Source: Firmicutes bacterium UBA1393 (GTDB lineage Bacteria > Bacillota > DTU025). Taken from it: a stretch of 40,920 bases of DNA. Position 1 is the first letter of the stretch, and each line of letters opens with the position of its first letter. A program made the position numbers and the translations under genes. Below are positions 37,567-40,920 of the stretch, piece by piece. Under the pieces are notes generated by a model, which ran no database searches, was not told where the DNA came from, and saw only the letters and a program-made list of their open reading frames with translations. The DNA lies in contig DBQN01000072.1 in assembly GCA_002305255.1 (NCBI GenBank), positions 813 through 41,732 on the forward strand, given 5' to 3'.

Positions 37567-38761
37567 CCTTCAGCACTCCTTCGTAGACTGTGTTTCCTGC
37601 TACTATCGTTCGTACGACTTCGCCGCTGGTGGCGAGGATTGTGATGTCTCCGTCCATGCCTGGCGCGATGCGGCCTTTCCTGTTAGCAAGGCCGATGACC
37701 CGCGCCGGCGTCGTGCTGGCCATCTCCGCCGCCTCAGCCAGCGACGCCCCGGCAAAGCGGCGTGCGTTGGCGAACGCGCGGTCCAGAGTAAGGATACTGC
37801 CTGCCAGGGTGCCATCATCGAGCCGGGCTTCGCCGCCCTTCACTGTGACGGCCTGCCCTCCCAGCTCGGAACGGCCTTCGCCCATGCCCGCGGCCCGCAT
37901 GGCGTCGGTGATCAGCGCGACTCGGGCGCTGCCCTTGGCCCTGACGATGAGCGCAACGACGGCAGGGTGCAGATGCACGCCGTCGGCTATCATCTCGCAT
38001 GTGAGACCGTCTTGCGTGAGTGCCGCCCCGACTGTGCCGGGTTCGCGATGGTGCAGGCCTCGCATGGCGTTAAAGGTGTGCGTCGCGAGACTGGCGCCCG
38101 CCCTCACCGCGGCGACGGTCTGATCGTAAGTGGCCTCGGTGTGGGCGATGGATGCCGTGACGCCCGCGCGCACCAGCGCGGTGATGATGTCGAGCGCGCC
38201 GTTGAGCTCGGGGGCCACCGACATGCACCTGATGGCACCTGCGCCGGCCGAGAGCAGAGTGTCTAGGGCGGCCATGTCGGGGGCCAGCAACCCCTCCGCA
38301 GGCTGCGCGCCGCGCGCGCCCTGGCTCAGGAAGGGCCCCTCGACGTTGATGCCGAGCACAGCCGCGCCCCTGCCTGTGCCGGCGCCGACGGCCTGTGCGC
38401 GCATGAAGGCAGCCGCCTGCTCACACGCCTTCACCATCGCCGGCAGCGGCGATGACATCACCGTCGGCAGAAACCCCGTGACTCCTCGTGACGCCGCGAA
38501 GCGCGCCATTGCGTAGAGGGCCTCGGGGGACGCGTCCATAGTATCTGCGCCGGCGGCGCCATGGATGTGGATGTCGATGAATCCAGGGCATACCACGCAG
38601 CCCGTCGCATCGATCACCGTCGCGTCGGCACACGATTCCGGGATCTCGGTCGCGCCAGCCGCCACCTCAACAATGACCCCGTTCTCTATGGTGACCGTGC
38701 CGCCCTCGATGACAGAATCAGGGGCGACGATTGAGCCGCCCCTTATGATGACCTTGCTCAA
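37553..38761 (-). CDS. nagA: N-acetylglucosamine-6-phosphate deacetylase
   Basis: The 402-aa amidohydrolase removes acetate from GlcNAc-6-phosphate, feeding glucosamine-6-phosphate to glycolysis or wall synthesis. Motifs are GFIDIHIHGA (His65, His67), GINVEGPFLS (metal-binding Glu), IAHTEATYDQ, THTFNAMRGLHHREPG (His) and ALITDAM (catalytic Asp). The beta-sandwich closes with GRIAPGMDGDITIL. TTG 38761 gives the family N-terminus SKVIIRGGSIV, with GAGGTG 8 nt upstream; the frame runs farther upstream into the neighbouring gene without a better start. It lies 35 nt after the PIG-L-type gene and overlaps arcC by 14 nt. No nagB lies in the window. Confidence 0.94.
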   Translation of the reverse strand: MSKVIIRGGSIVAPDSVIEGGTVTIENGVIVEVAAGATEIPESCADATVIDATGCVVCPGFIDIHIHGAAGADTMDASPEALYAMARFAASRGVTGFLPTVMSSPLPAMVKACEQAAAFMRAQAVGAGTGRGAAVLGINVEGPFLSQGARGAQPAEGLLAPDMAALDTLLSAGAGAIRCMSVAPELNGALDIITALVRAGVTASIAHTEATYDQTVAAVRAGASLATHTFNAMRGLHHREPGTVGAALTQDGLTCEMIADGVHLHPAVVALIVRAKGSARVALITDAMRAAGMGEGRSELGGQAVTVKGGEARLDDGTLAGSILTLDRAFANARRFAGASLAEAAEMASTTPARVIGLANRKGRIAPGMDGDITILATSGEVVRTIVAGNTVYEGVLKVVNW

Positions 38762-38796
38762 CTCCGCAACACCTCGACATTTGCTGAATGTCACAT

Positions 38797-40920
38797 TCAA
38801 CGGATCGCCCCTGTACCCTTCTGCCTGTAGCTGATCATGTTGCACCAGATTCTCACCCCGCCGGGAATTAGCGACTCTATCTGGCGGTAGACCGACAGCG
38901 CGGTGTACATGTAGGCGCCGGCGCCGTAGTGCGCAATGAGCCATGCGCCGTCCTGGGAAGCCTCGTCGGGATCGGCGCAGCTCACCAGCGGGCGATACTC
39001 ATCTGACCACTCAGAGGCAAAGTAGAGACCGCGTTCCTGCACCCAGCCATCCCAGTCAGTCTCATCAAGGCGGTTGGGGCCGGTGATGACGGGATGCGCT
39101 GCGTCAAGCAGCTCGATGCGGGCAGTCTCATCAGACACACGCCCGTCTCCCACAAGAAGAGGGTACGGCGCATACTCCGGGTCCCACTCGGTGGTCTTGT
39201 GATACTGGACCACCATCGTGCCGCCGCGCCGCACGTAGTCGAGGAGGCGCGAGTTGACCCTCGCCAGCCAGGGCCTGAGGTGGTATGCCCTTACGCCCAA
39301 CACGATTGTGTCGAACTGCCCCAGGTCGCGAAGGCGCAGGTCATCGTCGTCAAGGCGCACCACCGAGGCGCCGAGTTGCTCCATGTAGTCGGCCACGTTG
39401 TCGATGCCCGTGTCGACGTAACCCACCCTGAGTCCTTCGGGCAGCACGGTGTCGACCAGGCACAGCCTGGCCGTGGCCTTCAGCGGCAGTAGCCTGGGCT
39501 CGATGTGCGAGTAAGATATCAACTGGCAGCCCTGGTCGGATACAAGCTCGACTCCGCCGACGTTCGTAAGGGCCTCAGCCTCCATGGTGCGCACGCATGA
39601 CCGTTGTGCCTCACACGCGCGCGACAACGAAACGGGCAGGCTCAGAGTCGTCTCGTCGCCCGCTTCCGCCATGAAGAAGTCGAGGGAATCGCCGCGTAAG
39701 CTCGATATCCCTTGAGGGAGACGCAGCCGCACCGTGCCACGTGCTTCGCTGCGGATGTTGTTCCTGAGCGTTACGGAGAATACCTGGGTCATGGGGAGAC
39801 GGCCCAGGGCCGCCATGAAAGACTGGGGTTCCAGCGCCACCTCAACCGGGGGCACGACGGTGACGCTGGTGGGCACCGACGTCGTGATGCGTGTGGGGTT
39901 TGCGGTGCCCCAGAAGTCAAGAAGCCAGTCACACTCCACCGAGACCGGGTCGGGGCCCAGAGCAGGGGTGGGCTGCGCCGAGAACGGGGCAGTCACGATG
40001 AACTGCCTCTCGACACATCCGTTGGGCGGAACAGGCTCAGAGGCCGCAGGTGCGTCGGCGAGGGCGCGCGGCTCACAACTCCAGTCGGTCGGCAGCAGGA
40101 CGCGGAAGTCGCTCGCCTCCACCGCCATAGGGCCGCGGTTCCACAGCTGTACTTTTAGGTTCACGCTTCCGCCCGGCGCGACGAGGGCAGGCGATGGGTC
40201 GGTGCGGACCACGCACTCGGCGGCGGCCAGTGTGGTCAGGGCAGCCTCGAATTGAGCCACCTTCGATTCCACGCGACGGCTCAGGGTGGCGGCGCTCTCA
40301 GGGGCAAGGCCCGACCCCGGCCCAGGCCGGGGCGTGTCGCCGGCGCGGGCTATGTGCAGCATCTCGCGGGCGGCGTCGAGCCCGCGAGTGAGGTGACGCG
40401 CGATGGATGGTGCCATGCCCTCGGCCTGAGGGTGGACGGGGGAGAATGCCTCGACGGCGGCGCGCGCAGAGGCGTCTACCTCGCCGGCGAGGGCGAACAG
40501 ACGAGCAAGGGTGGCCTCGTCGCCGTTGAGCCTGGCAACAAGTGCGGGCAGCGTGAGATCGATGAAATCAATGAGACCGCAGGCATCACTGGTGTCGTCA
40601 GTATGCACGGGCCCTGCCGTGCCGCTTGCGCCGGGCGCCGGCGCGGTAGGAGGAGGTGGTGCGGCGTCCTCAAGCACGAGGCGGTAGCGGCGCCACCTGT
40701 CGCCCCGCACACCCTCGCCGCCCATGCCCTGGCACTTGTGCATAGACCGCGACGCCTGGCCCAGCTGGTAGTAGCTCATGCCCAGCAGAGGGCTGTAGGC
40801 GCCGACGTTCGCAGTCGCGAGTTGCTGGTTGCCAGCGTCCGCGCCGCTGTGGGCTCCGCTCGCTCCCGACCCGCCGCTCGCCTGCGGTCGCGCGTACACG
40901 TAGAATCTCTTGACCCGCCA
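38797..40920 (-). CDS. Large PIG-L-type deacetylase, C-terminal 707 residues (N-terminus outside window)
   Basis: The frame is open to the right edge, so the start of the gene is missing. The visible part resembles the C-terminal region of large (about 900 aa) PIG-L/LmbE proteins: a linker, an alpha-helical stretch, beta-sandwich domains in the middle (VAPGGSVNLKVQLWNRGP, FSVTLRNNIRSEARG) and a glutamine-amidotransferase-like terminal domain (VRLDDDDLRLRDLGQFDTIVLG, VRRGGTMVVQYHKTTEW, GWVQERGLYFASEW, YGAGAYMYTALSVYRQ). The catalytic deacetylase domain, expected upstream, is not in view. PIG-L enzymes deacetylate GlcNAc-containing molecules, which fits co-transcription with nagA 35 nt downstream. 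Confidence 0.78.
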   Translation of the reverse strand, partial: WRVKRFYVYARPQASGGSGASGAHSGADAGNQQLATANVGAYSPLLGMSYYQLGQASRSMHKCQGMGGEGVRGDRWRRYRLVLEDAAPPPPTAPAPGASGTAGPVHTDDTSDACGLIDFIDLTLPALVARLNGDEATLARLFALAGEVDASARAAVEAFSPVHPQAEGMAPSIARHLTRGLDAAREMLHIARAGDTPRPGPGSGLAPESAATLSRRVESKVAQFEAALTTLAAAECVVRTDPSPALVAPGGSVNLKVQLWNRGPMAVEASDFRVLLPTDWSCEPRALADAPAASEPVPPNGCVERQFIVTAPFSAQPTPALGPDPVSVECDWLLDFWGTANPTRITTSVPTSVTVVPPVEVALEPQSFMAALGRLPMTQVFSVTLRNNIRSEARGTVRLRLPQGISSLRGDSLDFFMAEAGDETTLSLPVSLSRACEAQRSCVRTMEAEALTNVGGVELVSDQGCQLISYSHIEPRLLPLKATARLCLVDTVLPEGLRVGYVDTGIDNVADYMEQLGASVVRLDDDDLRLRDLGQFDTIVLGVRAYHLRPWLARVNSRLLDYVRRGGTMVVQYHKTTEWDPEYAPYPLLVGDGRVSDETARIELLDAAHPVITGPNRLDETDWDGWVQERGLYFASEWSDEYRPLVSCADPDEASQDGAWLIAHYGAGAYMYTALSVYRQIESLIPGGVRIWCNMISYRQKGTGAIR

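Overview
The window is 40.9 kb of GC-rich bacterial chromosome with no sign of a mobile element, CRISPR array, rRNA or tRNA. Gene families point to Bacillota: a CsoR-CopA copper locus, a CBS-DRTGG type family II pyrophosphatase, GlpP, a DUF438 protein, a CD1871A-type small CXXC protein and a triple-LysM protein. GC content, frequent TTG/GTG starts and strong GGAGG ribosome sites suggest a deep-branching high-GC clade; Limnochordia is one possibility. A small secreted protein that looks like an outer-membrane beta-barrel, next to a SurA/PrsA-like foldase without a lipobox, hints at a diderm cell plan. The clade and the diderm reading are inference.

Left part, plus strand. The tail of a cupredoxin-tailed protein (1-483) is followed by a CsoR-type repressor and a Cu(+)-ATPase, preceded by a perfect inverted repeat that overlaps a -10 box. 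A 500-bp non-coding stretch follows. Then comes an almost gapless ten-gene block (3721-17994): DUF1538 membrane protein, tandem PII-like protein, PhzF-like protein, GAF-containing NarL-type histidine kinase, NarL-type response regulator, CBS pyrophosphatase, 2-hydroxyacid dehydrogenase, M20 peptidase, SbcD and SbcC. Neighbours overlap or lie within 48 nt, so they are probably co-transcribed.

Middle part, plus strand. A triple-LysM protein, a DUF438-hemerythrin-PAS protein and a methyltransferase lead to a three-gene redox cassette: TlpA-like thioredoxin, 61-aa CXXC membrane peptide and NapH-like polyferredoxin. Next are a Gfo/Idh/MocA oxidoreductase that seems to start at CTG, a FucI/AraA-like isomerase and the lipid II flippase MurJ.

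Right part, mostly minus strand. A secreted alkaline-phosphatase-superfamily enzyme, an iron-type alcohol dehydrogenase, a HAD-IIA phosphatase (plus) convergent with an orphan GlpP (minus), the barrel/foldase pair, a small membrane protein, a secreted YD-like protein (plus) and an LPG_synthase_TM protein. An amino-sugar/carbamate operon reads leftward from the window edge: PIG-L deacetylase (incomplete), NagA and carbamate kinase.

The best candidates for undescribed biology are the DUF1538/tandem-PII pair and the TlpA/CXXC-peptide/polyferredoxin cassette. All family calls come from motif recognition by eye, without database searches.
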